Assembly: GCF_003950515.1 (NCBI RefSeq)
Contig: NZ_NGJS01000008.1
Span: forward strand, 50,854-114,853
Direction of reading: 5' to 3'
DNA: 64,000 nucleotides
DNA from: Vagococcus vulneris
GTDB taxonomy: Bacteria > Bacillota > Bacilli > Lactobacillales > Vagococcaceae
In this document: positions 27,122 through 35,946 of the stretch, one piece after another
Numbering within the stretch: the first letter of the stretch is position 1
Layout of the letters: every line of letters starts with the position of its first letter
Translations under genes and position numbers: made by a program
Notes under the pieces: generated by a model
What the model was told of the DNA's origin: nothing
The model's database searches: none
What the model saw: only the letters and a program-made list of their open reading frames with translations

Positions 27122-27159
27122 AAAAAAGGCTTGAAACAATTAAGTTTCAAGCCTTTTTT
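27122..27159. terminator. Bidirectional terminator between guaC and the HAD gene
   Basis: A perfect 16-base stem (27122-27137 with 27144-27159), with A and T runs at its ends, serves the two convergent genes. Confidence 0.92.
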
Positions 27160-27160
27160 G

Positions 27161-27970
27161 CTAGAGTACCCATTCTTCCAGAGCAAATGCTACGCCGTGT
27201 TCATCATTGGTTTTTGTTTCTCGGTCAGCAGCTTCTTTAACAGAAGGGACTGCATTGCCCATGGCAACACCGATTCCAGCAGCTTCAATCATAGATAAAT
27301 CATTTTCATTGTCACCAATAGCCATAATTTCGTTACGTGCTATTCCTAATTTATCTGCTAATTCAAAGACTGCACCACCTTTAGAAGCTTCTTTATTTAG
27401 AATTTCTAAATAGAATTTATCGCTTTTAACGATTGTATATCGGCTATAGTATTCTTTAGGGATTTGTTTGATAGCATTGTCTAAGATGGCCGGTTCATCA
27501 ATCATCATCGTTTTAATAATTTCAATTTCCGGAGTCATCTCATCAGGTGCATGATAACTTAAAGGAATACCTGTAATGGACGCCTCGTTAATTGTATATG
27601 GACTGATATTGCGATTAGCTGTATACATACGGTTAAAGTCTTGAACGTGAAAATGTACGCCTAATTTTCTTGATAGATATTCTAATTCAATGTAGTCATC
27701 ATGTGTCATAGCATGTTTTAGAACAATTTCCTTTGTTCCAGTATTTTTAACGACAGCACCATTATAAGTAATTGAATAACTGTGTTTATTTTTTAAATCT
27801 AAATCATTAATGATGGCTTGAATTCCAATTGTTGGCCTGCCTGTAGCAATGACAATATTTACTCCTGCATCGGTAGCTTTTTTGATGGCTGCCTTAACTT
27901 CGGGAGTAATTTTTTTTTCCGAATTCAGTAGTGTACCATCAATATCGATAGCAACAAGTTTAATAGACAT
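27161..27970 (-). CDS. Cof-type HAD phosphatase
   Basis: The 269-residue protein is a HAD hydrolase with motif I DIDGTLLNSEKK near the N-terminus, motif II VIATGRP, the conserved Lys region and motif IV IGDNENDLSMIEAAG. The C2-type cap fits the Cof/YidA sugar-phosphatase group; the natural phosphate ester is unknown. I start at ATG 27970 because AAGGAG lies eight bases upstream; a GTG six bases earlier would be too close. It overlaps nothing and is translated just after the HD protein. Confidence 0.88.
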   Translation of the reverse strand: MSIKLVAIDIDGTLLNSEKKITPEVKAAIKKATDAGVNIVIATGRPTIGIQAIINDLDLKNKHSYSITYNGAVVKNTGTKEIVLKHAMTHDDYIELEYLSRKLGVHFHVQDFNRMYTANRNISPYTINEASITGIPLSYHAPDEMTPEIEIIKTMMIDEPAILDNAIKQIPKEYYSRYTIVKSDKFYLEILNKEASKGGAVFELADKLGIARNEIMAIGDNENDLSMIEAAGIGVAMGNAVPSVKEAADRETKTNDEHGVAFALEEWVL

Positions 27971-27972
27971 AA

Positions 27973-29340
27973 TCACTTCTCCTTAGGGTTTTGTTTAATT
28001 GCTCCATTTTTTATATATGCATTAAAAAGAGCAATTTGATCTTCAAATAAAGTATAGGGTGAATAATTAGAGGTTGCAAGCATTTCCTTTGGGAAAAAGA
28101 AGCGTTGGTCGCCTTTTGTCTGTCCCGCCAGCGCTGCAACAAGGTCGCTGGCCTCAGATAATTCAGTCAACGAGTTATCATCGTTAATCAGTTCAATTTG
28201 AGTCCGCTGATGATTTTGGTTAGGTCGGTAAAAGTCATAAGGTAAGTCGTAGCTTGAGTTAACAGCTGTATAATTAACTGAGTCAAATCCAACCGTTTCG
28301 ATAAGATGAGTCAACTCATCAAGAAATTTTTTGGTTTCGTCTGTAAAAGAAATAGATTTAAAAGGATATCGATATAAAAAGCGTTTTGCCAAGTCGCTGA
28401 GAATATCGTCTGAGTAATCTATCCACTGAGTAAAACTTGTGGTTAGAACACCATCATCTAATTTTAAATAATCATTTAGTGTGTATGTATTATTTAAAAA
28501 AGGTGTCAGCAGTGGTGAATAGGTGTCGAAAAAGAAAGAATCTTTTTGATAGAGAACTTTCGCACGGTTTAGTAAACGGTCTAAGACCACTTCCATCCCT
28601 CTTGCGACTGGGTGGAAATAAATCTGCATATACATTTGGTAACGACTGACAATGTAATCTTCAACTGCATGCATCCCGCTCATTTTAAAGGCAATACCAT
28701 CTTCATAAGGCCGGATGACTCTTAAAATTCGTGTGATATCGAATGTACCATATTCGGTTCCGGTAAAGTATGCATCTCGAAGCAGATAGTCCATACGATC
28801 TGCATCAATTTGACTAGATATTAACTGCACAACTTGCGGATTTGGGTAAGTCTTTTGGATGACACTTGCGACTTTAGCGGGAAAATCTGAACTAATTTGT
28901 TTCAGAATACAATTTATCTCGGTTTCTTTCGAGGTAATAATATCTACTGTGAATTGTTCATGATTTGTTTTGAAAATACTTTCGAACGTGTGAGAAAAAG
29001 GACCGTGACCGACATCATGAAGTAAGGCTGCACAAAGTGTTACTAAACGTTCTGCATGATTCCAACCGTTGATTGGATCAGTGCTAAGCGGATAGTTGCG
29101 CTCGAAGTAGCTGCAGATTCGACGCGTAATTTCATAGACCCCTAATGAATGGCCAAAGCGAGTATGCTCTGCTGTATGGAATATTAGGGAGCTTGTACCA
29201 AGTTGTTTAATACGGCGCAGTCTTTGAAATTCTTTTGCATTAATCAAGTCTAAGATGAGCTGGTCATCTACTTGAATATAATTATGGATAGGGTCCCGAA
29301 ATATCTTTTCCTTAAATGCTTTAGATTCAGTTTCCATCAT
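27973..29340 (-). CDS. HD-domain phosphohydrolase (YwfO/EF1143-like)
   Basis: The 455-residue protein has an N-terminal HD domain with FRDPIHNYI, HTAEHTRFGHSLGVYE and LLHDVGHGPFSHTFE, whose histidines and aspartates bind metal. Family members such as E. faecalis EF1143 hydrolyse dNTPs to nucleosides and triphosphate and are activated by dGTP. It overlaps the lipL stop by four bases (ATGA). Two adjacent ATG codons follow GAGGAGG; the second (29337) has slightly better spacing. A role in dNTP control is likely from the family. Confidence 0.85.
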   Translation of the reverse strand: MMETESKAFKEKIFRDPIHNYIQVDDQLILDLINAKEFQRLRRIKQLGTSSLIFHTAEHTRFGHSLGVYEITRRICSYFERNYPLSTDPINGWNHAERLVTLCAALLHDVGHGPFSHTFESIFKTNHEQFTVDIITSKETEINCILKQISSDFPAKVASVIQKTYPNPQVVQLISSQIDADRMDYLLRDAYFTGTEYGTFDITRILRVIRPYEDGIAFKMSGMHAVEDYIVSRYQMYMQIYFHPVARGMEVVLDRLLNRAKVLYQKDSFFFDTYSPLLTPFLNNTYTLNDYLKLDDGVLTTSFTQWIDYSDDILSDLAKRFLYRYPFKSISFTDETKKFLDELTHLIETVGFDSVNYTAVNSSYDLPYDFYRPNQNHQRTQIELINDDNSLTELSEASDLVAALAGQTKGDQRFFFPKEMLATSNYSPYTLFEDQIALFNAYIKNGAIKQNPKEK

Positions 29341-30188
29341 GATTCCTCCTCTTGTCCGGCAGTCAGAATGCTATTACGTTGAGTCATACGCTGTTGCTGC
29401 TTAGTGTATTGTTCTTGCCAATCTTGACTTTTCAGGAAAGTAAAAAGTTCTGGAGAATCAAGAATTATTTTAGGGAAAATAGTTGAAATAGCTTTTTCTA
29501 GTCGGTAGATGACATCTGAAATAGTTAAATTTGTTTGAAGAAGGTCTTCTAAGTTTGCCATTGATTCTGGTCGCACAGGAGGATAGCCGTCTGTACCGAA
29601 TTTTTCTGTTAGACCATTTAAATATAATTGGCGCACCAATTCACCTCTGTACTGTTGATTGCCGGTAACACTAAGGTAAATCATGACCGAAATACCCTGT
29701 TTGACCCGCCGTTGTGCAATTCCTGCAAATTTTTGCCCTTCAATACTAAGATCAAAGTCTCCTGGACAGTATGAGTCGCTTACTTCATGAGCATCAATCT
29801 GGTGGTTGAAGTCAGCAAATGCAGTGTCGATAATCTTTTTCATTAAGGTATAGCCATCATCGATTGATTGTTCCTGCTGTTCAAAATATTCAGGGATAAT
29901 AAGTGAGAAATTTAAGACACCGTCATCAGCTACTACGGCTAAACCACCGGAATTTCTAACAACAGGGTAATAATTTGCGTTATAAACTGTTGCTAGACCA
30001 GCTTGTAAGTGGGGGAGTCTTGTGTCTTTCATTCCTAAAATAAGACAATCGGACATTTGCCAAAAATGAAAGATAATTTGTTTAGTGCGTCCTGCAAACG
30101 CAGTTAGTAAATCTGTATATATAAATGGATCAAATCGTTCTTTCTGAGATAGGCATCCTTGATTAAAAATATTTCCTTTTAAGTTCAT
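29337..30188 (-). CDS. lipL: Octanoyl-[GcvH]:protein N-octanoyltransferase
   Basis: LipL moves octanoyl or lipoyl groups from GcvH to E2 subunits. The 283-residue protein has the biotin/lipoate ligase fold with RNSGGLAVV (residues 78-86), SYCPGDFDLS with the predicted catalytic Cys141, and the lysine segment GQKFAGIAQRR. The YCPG cysteine separates it from LplA. In B. subtilis ywfL (lipL) and ywfO are also close neighbours. AAGGAG lies 11 bases before the ATG. It heads a three-gene minus-strand unit. Confidence 0.85.
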   Translation of the reverse strand: MNLKGNIFNQGCLSQKERFDPFIYTDLLTAFAGRTKQIIFHFWQMSDCLILGMKDTRLPHLQAGLATVYNANYYPVVRNSGGLAVVADDGVLNFSLIIPEYFEQQEQSIDDGYTLMKKIIDTAFADFNHQIDAHEVSDSYCPGDFDLSIEGQKFAGIAQRRVKQGISVMIYLSVTGNQQYRGELVRQLYLNGLTEKFGTDGYPPVRPESMANLEDLLQTNLTISDVIYRLEKAISTIFPKIILDSPELFTFLKSQDWQEQYTKQQQRMTQRNSILTAGQEEES

Positions 30189-30212
30189 TGTATAACGTAC
30201 TCCTTTTGTTCA

Positions 30213-30255
30213 GTATAATAGTTACTATTATACAGGGAAATAAATCATAGTGAAA
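30213..30255 (-). promoter_or_regulatory. lipL promoter inside a palindrome
   Basis: On the minus strand TTTCAC (30255-30250) and TATAAT (30232-30227) are 17 bases apart. The -10 box lies within a perfect inverted repeat of ten-base arms around one central base (30213-30233), so TATAAT appears on both strands. This could be a repressor site. Confidence 0.5.
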
Positions 30256-30321
30256 GAAGGGAGATTATTGAAAAGTTTGACAAAAAGAAAAAAGTTAAGG
30301 AAAATGAGGTGAGGTGAGTTT

Positions 30322-30759
30322 ATGGATGAAAAAACAGCAGTTCCAATTGCTATCAAAATACAGACGAAAGTTTTTCAAAATGATGATTTCAGTGAGCATA
30401 TTATTGAAACGACAGGACAAATGATTAGAATTAAAGATGTCTTGTATTTAAGGTACAACGAAGAAATGGACGGAATTCAATCAAAAGTTCCGGTAACGAT
30501 TAAAATAATGTCGGATGGTCAAGTTCAATTAATTCGTTCAGGTGATGTTAGAATGAAACTTCGTTTTGTCTATCAAGAAAAACAAGAAACTATCTACAAC
30601 ACGCCATACGGTATGATGGATATCGCTACATTTACTAACAATATGCGAGTTAGTTTGCGAGATAAACCATATTCAGGAGATGTGACTATTGATTATGATT
30701 TATTTGGAGGTAGTGAAAAAATGGGTGTTTATCATATGGAATTATCATTTACTACTTAA
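30322..30759 (+). CDS. DUF1934 family beta-barrel protein (YwiB-like)
   Basis: The 145-residue protein begins MDEKTAVPIAIKIQTKV and ends with FGGSEKMGVYHMELSFTT, consistent with the calycin-like DUF1934/YwiB family. The biochemical function is unknown. No signal peptide is visible. GAGGTGAG precedes the ATG. As in B. subtilis and enterococci it lies near rpoE. A perfect TTGACA (30277-30282) lies upstream, but its -10 (GAAAAT) is poor and would leave almost no leader. Confidence 0.78.
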   Translation: MDEKTAVPIAIKIQTKVFQNDDFSEHIIETTGQMIRIKDVLYLRYNEEMDGIQSKVPVTIKIMSDGQVQLIRSGDVRMKLRFVYQEKQETIYNTPYGMMDIATFTNNMRVSLRDKPYSGDVTIDYDLFGGSEKMGVYHMELSFTT

Positions 30760-30784
30760 AAAAAATAAATTTTAATTCTTTCAA

Positions 30785-30814
30785 TTGATTTTACTACTTT
30801 GTTTATTGTATTAT
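30785..30814 (+). promoter_or_regulatory. Promoter of rpoE
   Basis: TTGATT (30785-30790) and TATTAT (30809-30814) are 18 bases apart. Confidence 0.6.
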
Positions 30815-30845
30815 AGAGAGTAGACTGTGAAAGGACGTGTGCCGG

Positions 30846-31463
30846 TTGGAAATGAAAGCTTTTGAAGGTATAAATAAAGATGAATTGTCAATGATTGAGG
30901 TAGCACATGCTATTTTAGAACAACATGAACGCGGAGATATCATGGAGTTTTCTGATTTAGTCAATCAAATTCAAAATTATTTGGGCAAAGCAGATAGTGA
31001 GATTCGTGATATATTACCGCAATTTTATACAGACTTAAATATTGATGGTAGCTTTATTTCTTTAGGAGATAACCGTTGGGGATTACGCGGTTGGTATCCA
31101 ATAGATTCAATTGACGAAGAAGTTTCGGGTGTTGATGAAGATGAAGAAAATAAACCTCGTCGGAAGAAACGTAAGAAAGTTAATGCTTTCTTAGGATCTG
31201 ATGACGATGCGATTGATTACAATGATGACGATCCTGAAGATTCTGAACTAACAGATCATGATGAAGAATTGTATGAAGATGAAGATGAAGACGAAGAAGA
31301 TGAATCAAAAGAAATTAAGGAATATACAACAGATTTATCTGAAATTGGGGCAGACCATGATGTGGATGATGCAGATGACGTTCCAGATGGCGTTGAAGAA
31401 GACCTAACAATCGTTGAAGATGAAGATTTGTTTAACGATGATGAAGAAGACGAAGACGAATAA
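30846..31463 (+). CDS. rpoE: DNA-directed RNA polymerase subunit delta
   Basis: The delta subunit improves RNA polymerase recycling and promoter selectivity. The N-terminal HARE-HTH domain ([22 protein letters not shown] to WGLRGWYP) is followed by about 100 highly acidic Asp/Glu residues. The start is probably TTG at 30846 (M-E-M-K-A-F), ten bases after AAAGGA; a GTG at 30837 is too close to that site. At 205 residues it is slightly longer than the 173 of B. subtilis because of the acidic tail. pyrG, the usual next gene, is absent. Confidence 0.95.
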   Translation: MEMKAFEGINKDELSMIEVAHAILEQHERGDIMEFSDLVNQIQNYLGKADSEIRDILPQFYTDLNIDGSFISLGDNRWGLRGWYPIDSIDEEVSGVDEDEENKPRRKKRKKVNAFLGSDDDAIDYNDDDPEDSELTDHDEELYEDEDEDEEDESKEIKEYTTDLSEIGADHDVDDADDVPDGVEEDLTIVEDEDLFNDDEEDEDE

Positions 31464-31465
31464 TG

Positions 31466-31500
31466 TGAAAAAGGGCATCTGTTGCGGGTGTTCTTTTTTT
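31466..31500 (+). terminator. Terminator after rpoE
   Basis: AAAGGGCATC pairs with GGGTGTTCTTT through several G-T pairs, and a T run follows. It is a moderate stem. Confidence 0.65.
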
Positions 31501-31518
31501 AAGATTGGAGGCTAGCTG

Positions 31519-31860
31519 ATGCCGGATGTGATAAGAATTGTCCATTATATTGTTCTTAGTTTAAATATTTTTTCAGTTGTTATTCTTTTGTTTGGCATGG
31601 TGAAGGTCATTATTGATTTTTTTAGAAATGAGTTTAAAGGTGAAGACCGATTTGACATCGCTGCTAAAAATAATCGTATTAAATTGTACCTCGGGTCGTA
31701 TATATTATTAAGTTTAGAGGTGCTTATAGTATCAGACATTATTGAAACAATTATGAATCCTTCTGCAAAAGATATTTTGATTTTAGCTGGCATTGTCGTC
31801 ATTCGAACAGCCATATCATATTTTTTAGGTAAAGAAATGGAACATACTGATATTAAATAA
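31519..31860 (+). CDS. DUF1622 family membrane protein
   Basis: This 113-residue protein has three hydrophobic segments: HYIVLSLNIFSVVILLFGMV, a middle one (LYLGSYILLSLEVLIVSDII) and a third ending in TAISYFLG. The RFDIAAKNNRIKLYLGSYIL stretch fits the DUF1622 family. Function is unknown. GGAGG lies nine bases before the ATG. It stands between rpoE and an aldehyde dehydrogenase gene, where pyrG is found in many relatives. Confidence 0.75.
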   Translation: MPDVIRIVHYIVLSLNIFSVVILLFGMVKVIIDFFRNEFKGEDRFDIAAKNNRIKLYLGSYILLSLEVLIVSDIIETIMNPSAKDILILAGIVVIRTAISYFLGKEMEHTDIK

Positions 31861-31890
31861 AAACGTCCGGTCCAACTGGTCGTTTTTTTT
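31860..31890 (+). terminator. Terminator after the DUF1622 gene
   Basis: AAAACG (31860-31865) pairs with CGTTTT (31881-31886) around an imperfect CCGGT/ACTGG inner stem, and T residues follow. Confidence 0.75.
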
Positions 31891-31901
31891 GAGCACTTTT
31901 T

Positions 31902-31930
31902 TTGACTTCAATAATAACAGCGGTTACAAT
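31902..31930 (+). promoter_or_regulatory. Promoter of the aldehyde dehydrogenase gene
   Basis: TTGACT (31902-31907) and TACAAT (31925-31930) are 17 bases apart, a near-consensus promoter. Confidence 0.7.
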
Positions 31931-31971
31931 TCAACTATACCAAAAATAAAAAATAAACCAGGAGGGTTATA

Positions 31972-33450
31972 ATGATAGAGATTTTAGAGTTAGACAAACA
32001 TTATAAAATGTTTGTTGATGGTCAATGGATAGATGGCGTTGGAAACGAACGATTAGACAGTATATCACCGATTGATAATCGTCATTTAGCAACTATTGTT
32101 GATGCATCGGATGCTGATGTGGATAACGCTGTGGCAGCAGCAACAAAAGCGTTACCTGAATGGAAATCATGGTCTTTAGTTGACCGTAGTAATTTGCTGA
32201 TTAAGATTGCAGAGGTTATTGACAAACATACAGAGCATTTAGCTAAAATTGAATCTTTAGATAATGGAAAACCGATTCGTGAGACGTTATCTGTAGACGT
32301 TCCGTTAAGTGCTGATCATTTTCGCTACTTTGCTGGGGTTATTCGCAGTGAAGAAGGAAGTGCCCAGGCATTTGATGATAATACGTTAAGTATTGTTATT
32401 AAAGAACCAATAGGTGTGGTTGGTCAAATTGTACCTTGGAATTTTCCGATTTTAATGGCTGCTTGGAAGATAGCACCTGCACTAGCTGCGGGTAATACAA
32501 TTGTCATTCATCCCTCGTCATCTACTTCACTTAGTTTATTAGAATTGACAAAATTAATTGGCCCAATGCTTCCAGATGGTGTATTGAATGTGGTGACTGG
32601 TAAGGGATCAAAATCTGGTGAGTATATGTTACACCATGAAGGATTTAATAAATTAGCATTTACAGGATCAACTGAAGTTGGGTACAATGTTGCCAAAGCC
32701 GCAGCAAATCGTTTGATACCAGCAACACTTGAATTGGGTGGTAAATCAGCCAATATTTTCTTTGACGACATGCCGTTTGACAAAGCTGTTGAAGGAGCTG
32801 AATTGGGTATTCTTTTTAATCAAGGTCAAGTTTGTTGTGCAGGTTCAAGAATTTTTGTTCAAGAAGGAATTTATGACCAGTTTGTAGCGGCGCTTAAAGA
32901 AAAATTTGAGGCCGTAGTAGTTGGAGATTCGCTTAAAATGGATACTCAGATGGGGGCACAAATTAATCAACGTCAAGTGGATACAATTTTAAAGGCTGTT
33001 GAGGCTGGGCGGCAAGAAGGAGCGACTATTTTAACTGGTGGCTACCAACTAGAAGGAAAATTAAAAAAAGGCTGTTACGTTGCACCGACTTTGTTGACAG
33101 ATGTAACAAATGATATGACAGTAGCCAGAGAAGAAATCTTTGGACCGGTCGCTGTGGTTATTAAATTCAAAACAATTGAAGAAGTAATTGAACTAGCCAA
33201 CAATTCGGACTACGGGCTAGGTGGAGGTGTCTGGACAACAAATATTAATACAGCGCTTAAAGTCAGCCGAAGTATTGAAACAGGACGTGTTTGGGTGAAT
33301 ACGTATAATCAGATTCCAGCAGGATCTCCATTTGGCGGGTATAAAAAGTCAGGTATTGGTCGTGAAACGCATAAATCGATTATTGATTCATATTCTCAAA
33401 CCAAAAATATTTACATTGATACAAGTGATCAAGGTTTTGAGCTTTATTAA
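31972..33450 (+). CDS. NAD(P)-dependent aldehyde dehydrogenase
   Basis: The 492-residue enzyme oxidises an aldehyde to the acid. It shows VPWNFPILMAAWKIAPALAAGN, the general-base motif LELGGKSANI and the nucleophile region FNQGQVCCAGSR with catalytic Cys288. The residue equivalent to Lys192, which contacts the cofactor ribose, is His180 (VIHPSSSTSLS). Gram-positive AldA relatives also deviate here, so this is probably a subfamily trait. AGGAGG precedes the ATG by eight bases. The physiological substrate is uncertain; acetaldehyde is plausible. Confidence 0.9.
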   Translation: MIEILELDKHYKMFVDGQWIDGVGNERLDSISPIDNRHLATIVDASDADVDNAVAAATKALPEWKSWSLVDRSNLLIKIAEVIDKHTEHLAKIESLDNGKPIRETLSVDVPLSADHFRYFAGVIRSEEGSAQAFDDNTLSIVIKEPIGVVGQIVPWNFPILMAAWKIAPALAAGNTIVIHPSSSTSLSLLELTKLIGPMLPDGVLNVVTGKGSKSGEYMLHHEGFNKLAFTGSTEVGYNVAKAAANRLIPATLELGGKSANIFFDDMPFDKAVEGAELGILFNQGQVCCAGSRIFVQEGIYDQFVAALKEKFEAVVVGDSLKMDTQMGAQINQRQVDTILKAVEAGRQEGATILTGGYQLEGKLKKGCYVAPTLLTDVTNDMTVAREEIFGPVAVVIKFKTIEEVIELANNSDYGLGGGVWTTNINTALKVSRSIETGRVWVNTYNQIPAGSPFGGYKKSGIGRETHKSIIDSYSQTKNIYIDTSDQGFELY

Positions 33451-33522
33451 TCGGACTTAAAACGAATTTTTTCAGAAATATATATGAAAATTGTGATTTG
33501 ACTAGCATAAATAAGTTTAATT

Positions 33523-33531
33523 TGGTAAAAT
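33523..33531 (+). promoter_or_regulatory. Extended -10 promoter of fba
   Basis: TGG directly precedes TAAAAT (33526-33531). A TTGACT at 33498-33503 is too far upstream (22 bases) for an ideal pair. Confidence 0.45.
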
Positions 33532-33592
33532 AACTGTGTTAGTTAAGATAAATCTTAACAAATTTGTATCCAATTTTAGGAGGAAGTTAATT

Positions 33593-34459
33593 ATGGCATT
33601 AGTATCAGCAAAAGAAATGTTAGAACAAGCTAGAAAAGGTAAATATGCAGTAGGAGCTTTCAACACAAACAACTTAGAGTGGACAAAAGCTATCTTAAAA
33701 GGTGCACAAGAATCTAACTCTCCAGTAATGATCCAAACATCAATGGGAGCTGCTAAATATATGGGCGGTTATCAAGTATGTTACGATTTAGTTAAAGATC
33801 TAATCGATTCAATGGGAATCACAGTTCCTGTTGCTTTACATTTAGACCATGGTGAATACGAAGACGCATTAGAATGTATTAAAGTAGGCTATACTTCAGT
33901 AATGTTCGATGGATCTCATTTACCATTTGAAGAAAACTTAGAAAAAGCTAAAGAAGTTGTTTCTTTTGCTCACGCTAACGGTGTTTCTGTAGAATGTGAA
34001 GTTGGTAGTATTGGTGGCGAAGAAGATGGTATTATTGGTGCTGGAGAATTAGCAGATCCTAAAGAATGTAAATTAATGTCTGACACAGGAATAGATTTCC
34101 TAGCTGCTGGTATTGGTAACATCCACGGTTCATATCCTGAAAACTGGACTGGTTTAAGTTTTGATACATTAAAAGAAATTGCTGACATTACTGAAGGTAA
34201 ACCATTAGTACTACATGGTGGTTCTGGTATTCCTTTAGATCAAGTACAAAAAGCTATTTCATTAGGTGTTTCTAAAATAAACGTAAACACTGAATGTCAA
34301 GAAGTATTTGCTGCAGCAACTCGTAAATACATTGAAGAAGGTAAAGACTTAGAAGGTAAAGGATTTGACCCTCGTAAATTATTAGCTCCTGGTACTGAAG
34401 CTGTAACTAACCTAGTTAAAGAACGTATTGAATGGTTTGGTTCTAACGGAAAAGCATAA
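33593..34459 (+). CDS. fba: Class II fructose-bisphosphate aldolase
   Basis: This glycolytic enzyme splits fructose-1,6-bisphosphate with a zinc ion. It starts MALVSAKEMLEQARKGKYAVGAFNTNNLEW and has the zinc-binding ALHLDHG and LVLHGGSGIP segments. The length of 288 residues is normal. The frame opens 57 bases earlier, but the ATG at 33593 has AGGAGG nine bases upstream and gives the family start. Codon choice is strongly biased towards a few preferred codons, as expected for a highly expressed gene. Confidence 0.97.
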   Translation: MALVSAKEMLEQARKGKYAVGAFNTNNLEWTKAILKGAQESNSPVMIQTSMGAAKYMGGYQVCYDLVKDLIDSMGITVPVALHLDHGEYEDALECIKVGYTSVMFDGSHLPFEENLEKAKEVVSFAHANGVSVECEVGSIGGEEDGIIGAGELADPKECKLMSDTGIDFLAAGIGNIHGSYPENWTGLSFDTLKEIADITEGKPLVLHGGSGIPLDQVQKAISLGVSKINVNTECQEVFAAATRKYIEEGKDLEGKGFDPRKLLAPGTEAVTNLVKERIEWFGSNGKA

Positions 34460-34483
34460 TTAATTTTCTTAAGTAGATAATTT

Positions 34484-34517
34484 AAAACGACTAGACTCTG
34501 AAGTCTAGTCGTTTTTT
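34484..34517 (+). terminator. Terminator after fba
   Basis: A perfect 14-base stem (34484-34497 with 34502-34515) ends in T residues. Confidence 0.92.
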
Positions 34518-34528
34518 CGTTATAGCAA

Positions 34529-34552
34529 TAGGTGAAACACCTAACTTTTTTT
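34529..34552 (+). terminator. Second small terminator after fba
   Basis: TAGGTG and CACCTA pair around AAA, followed after two bases by seven T. It backs up the stronger stem just upstream. Confidence 0.6.
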
Positions 34553-34565
34553 CTTATTAAGAATA

Positions 34566-34574
34566 TGCTAAAAT
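34566..34574 (+). promoter_or_regulatory. Extended -10 promoter of murA2-rho
   Basis: TGC directly precedes TAAAAT (34569-34574). No clear -35 box is present because the region is a T run. Confidence 0.5.
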
Positions 34575-34604
34575 GGTAAAGATATATAGATATGACGTAT
34601 AAAG

Positions 34605-34629
34605 CTGCTTAATCTAAAGCAGTTTTTTT
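34605..34629 (+). terminator. Leader terminator ahead of murA2
   Basis: CTGCTT (34605-34610) pairs with AAGCAG (34617-34622), followed by seven T. It lies between the predicted start point and the murA2 ribosome binding site, so it may attenuate murA2 and rho. Confidence 0.65.
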
Positions 34630-34656
34630 AAAGTGTAAAGTGAGGATTTTAAAAAT

Positions 34657-35946
34657 ATGAAACGAATGGTTATAAATGGTGGAAAAAAGTTAAAAGGTGA
34701 AGTAACTATCAGTGGAGCAAAAAATAGTGCGGTCGCATTAATTCCCGCAGCCATTATGGCAGACTCTCCGGTTACTTTAGAAGGTGTCCCAGATATTCAG
34801 GATGTTCATTCCTTAATGGAGATATTAGAGATGATGGGAGTAAACGTAACGTTTAAAAATCATACTATGGTTATTGATCCAACAAATATGGTATCTATCC
34901 CTATGCCGAGTGGTAAGATTAACAGTTTGCGTGCGTCATATTATTTTATGGGTTCATTGTTAGCTAAATTCGGTGAAGGTGTAGTTGGTTTACCCGGTGG
35001 TTGTTATCTAGGTCCACGACCTATTGACTTACACATAAAGGGTTTTGAATCTCTTGGAGCGAGTGTTACAACGGAACATGGAGCAACGTATTTAAGAACA
35101 ACTGATCGTGGTTTAGTAGGAACGCGAATATTTATGGATATGGTGTCCATCGGTGCAACCATTAATGTTATGCTTGCAGCTGTCAAAGCTGAAGGTCGTA
35201 CAGTTATTGAAAATGCTGCACGTGAACCTGAAATTATTGATGTTGCTACTCTACTAAATAACATGGGTGCTGAAATTCGTGGGGCTGGTACAAATGAAAT
35301 TCGAATTGATGGTGTTGAATCACTACATGGCTGCCGCCATTCAATTATTCCGGATCGTATTGAAGCCGGAACGTATCTAGCTTTAGCCGCTGCTTATGGA
35401 GAGGGGATTACCGTCCAAAATGTTATCTATGAGCACTTAGAAAGTTTTATTTCTAAATTAGATGAAATGGGTGTTGGTATGACCATTGAGGAAGATGCCA
35501 TTACCGTGTCGCCTTCTAAAAAATTAAAAGCAACGAATATCACAACAATGCCTTATCCAGGATTCGCAACAGATTTGCAGCAGCCGATTACACCGCTGTT
35601 AATGCGCGCGAAAGGGTCTAGTATAATTACAGATACTATTTATGAAAAGCGTGTGAATCATATTCCCGAGTTAGTTAGGATGGGTGCTGATGCCAGTCTT
35701 GAAGGAAATATGATAGTTATTAATGGTCATGAAGATTTGGAATTGCATGGTGCAGAAGTTTTTGCTAGCGATCTACGTGCCGGAGCCTGTTTAGTCATTG
35801 CTGGGTTGATGGCTCAAGGGACAACTAAAATATCGAATGTCGGTAATATTTTACGCGGTTATGATCATATTATTGAAAAATTAACTGCGCTTGGTGCTGA
35901 TGTCTATATGGAAGAAATTGAGGACGACGAAGAGGGTAATAATTGA
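34657..35946 (+). CDS. murA2: UDP-N-acetylglucosamine 1-carboxyvinyltransferase (second paralogue type)
   Basis: MurA transfers enolpyruvate to UDP-GlcNAc, the first committed step of peptidoglycan synthesis and the fosfomycin target. The 429-residue protein has [13 protein letters not shown], the active-site loop [11 protein letters not shown] with Cys116 (so fosfomycin-sensitive in principle), and FATDLQQP. Its position between fba and rho matches the second Firmicutes copy (MurZ/MurAB in B. subtilis). GAGGAT precedes the ATG. Its TGA stop overlaps the rho ATG by one base. Confidence 0.94.
   Translation: MKRMVINGGKKLKGEVTISGAKNSAVALIPAAIMADSPVTLEGVPDIQDVHSLMEILEMMGVNVTFKNHTMVIDPTNMVSIPMPSGKINSLRASYYFMGSLLAKFGEGVVGLPGGCYLGPRPIDLHIKGFESLGASVTTEHGATYLRTTDRGLVGTRIFMDMVSIGATINVMLAAVKAEGRTVIENAAREPEIIDVATLLNNMGAEIRGAGTNEIRIDGVESLHGCRHSIIPDRIEAGTYLALAAAYGEGITVQNVIYEHLESFISKLDEMGVGMTIEEDAITVSPSKKLKATNITTMPYPGFATDLQQPITPLLMRAKGSSIITDTIYEKRVNHIPELVRMGADASLEGNMIVINGHEDLELHGAEVFASDLRAGACLVIAGLMAQGTTKISNVGNILRGYDHIIEKLTALGADVYMEEIEDDEEGNN

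Noticed and set aside
30277..30305. TTGACA-17-GAAAAT as ywiB promoter
   Set aside because: The start point would fall on the ribosome binding site and the -10 box is poor.
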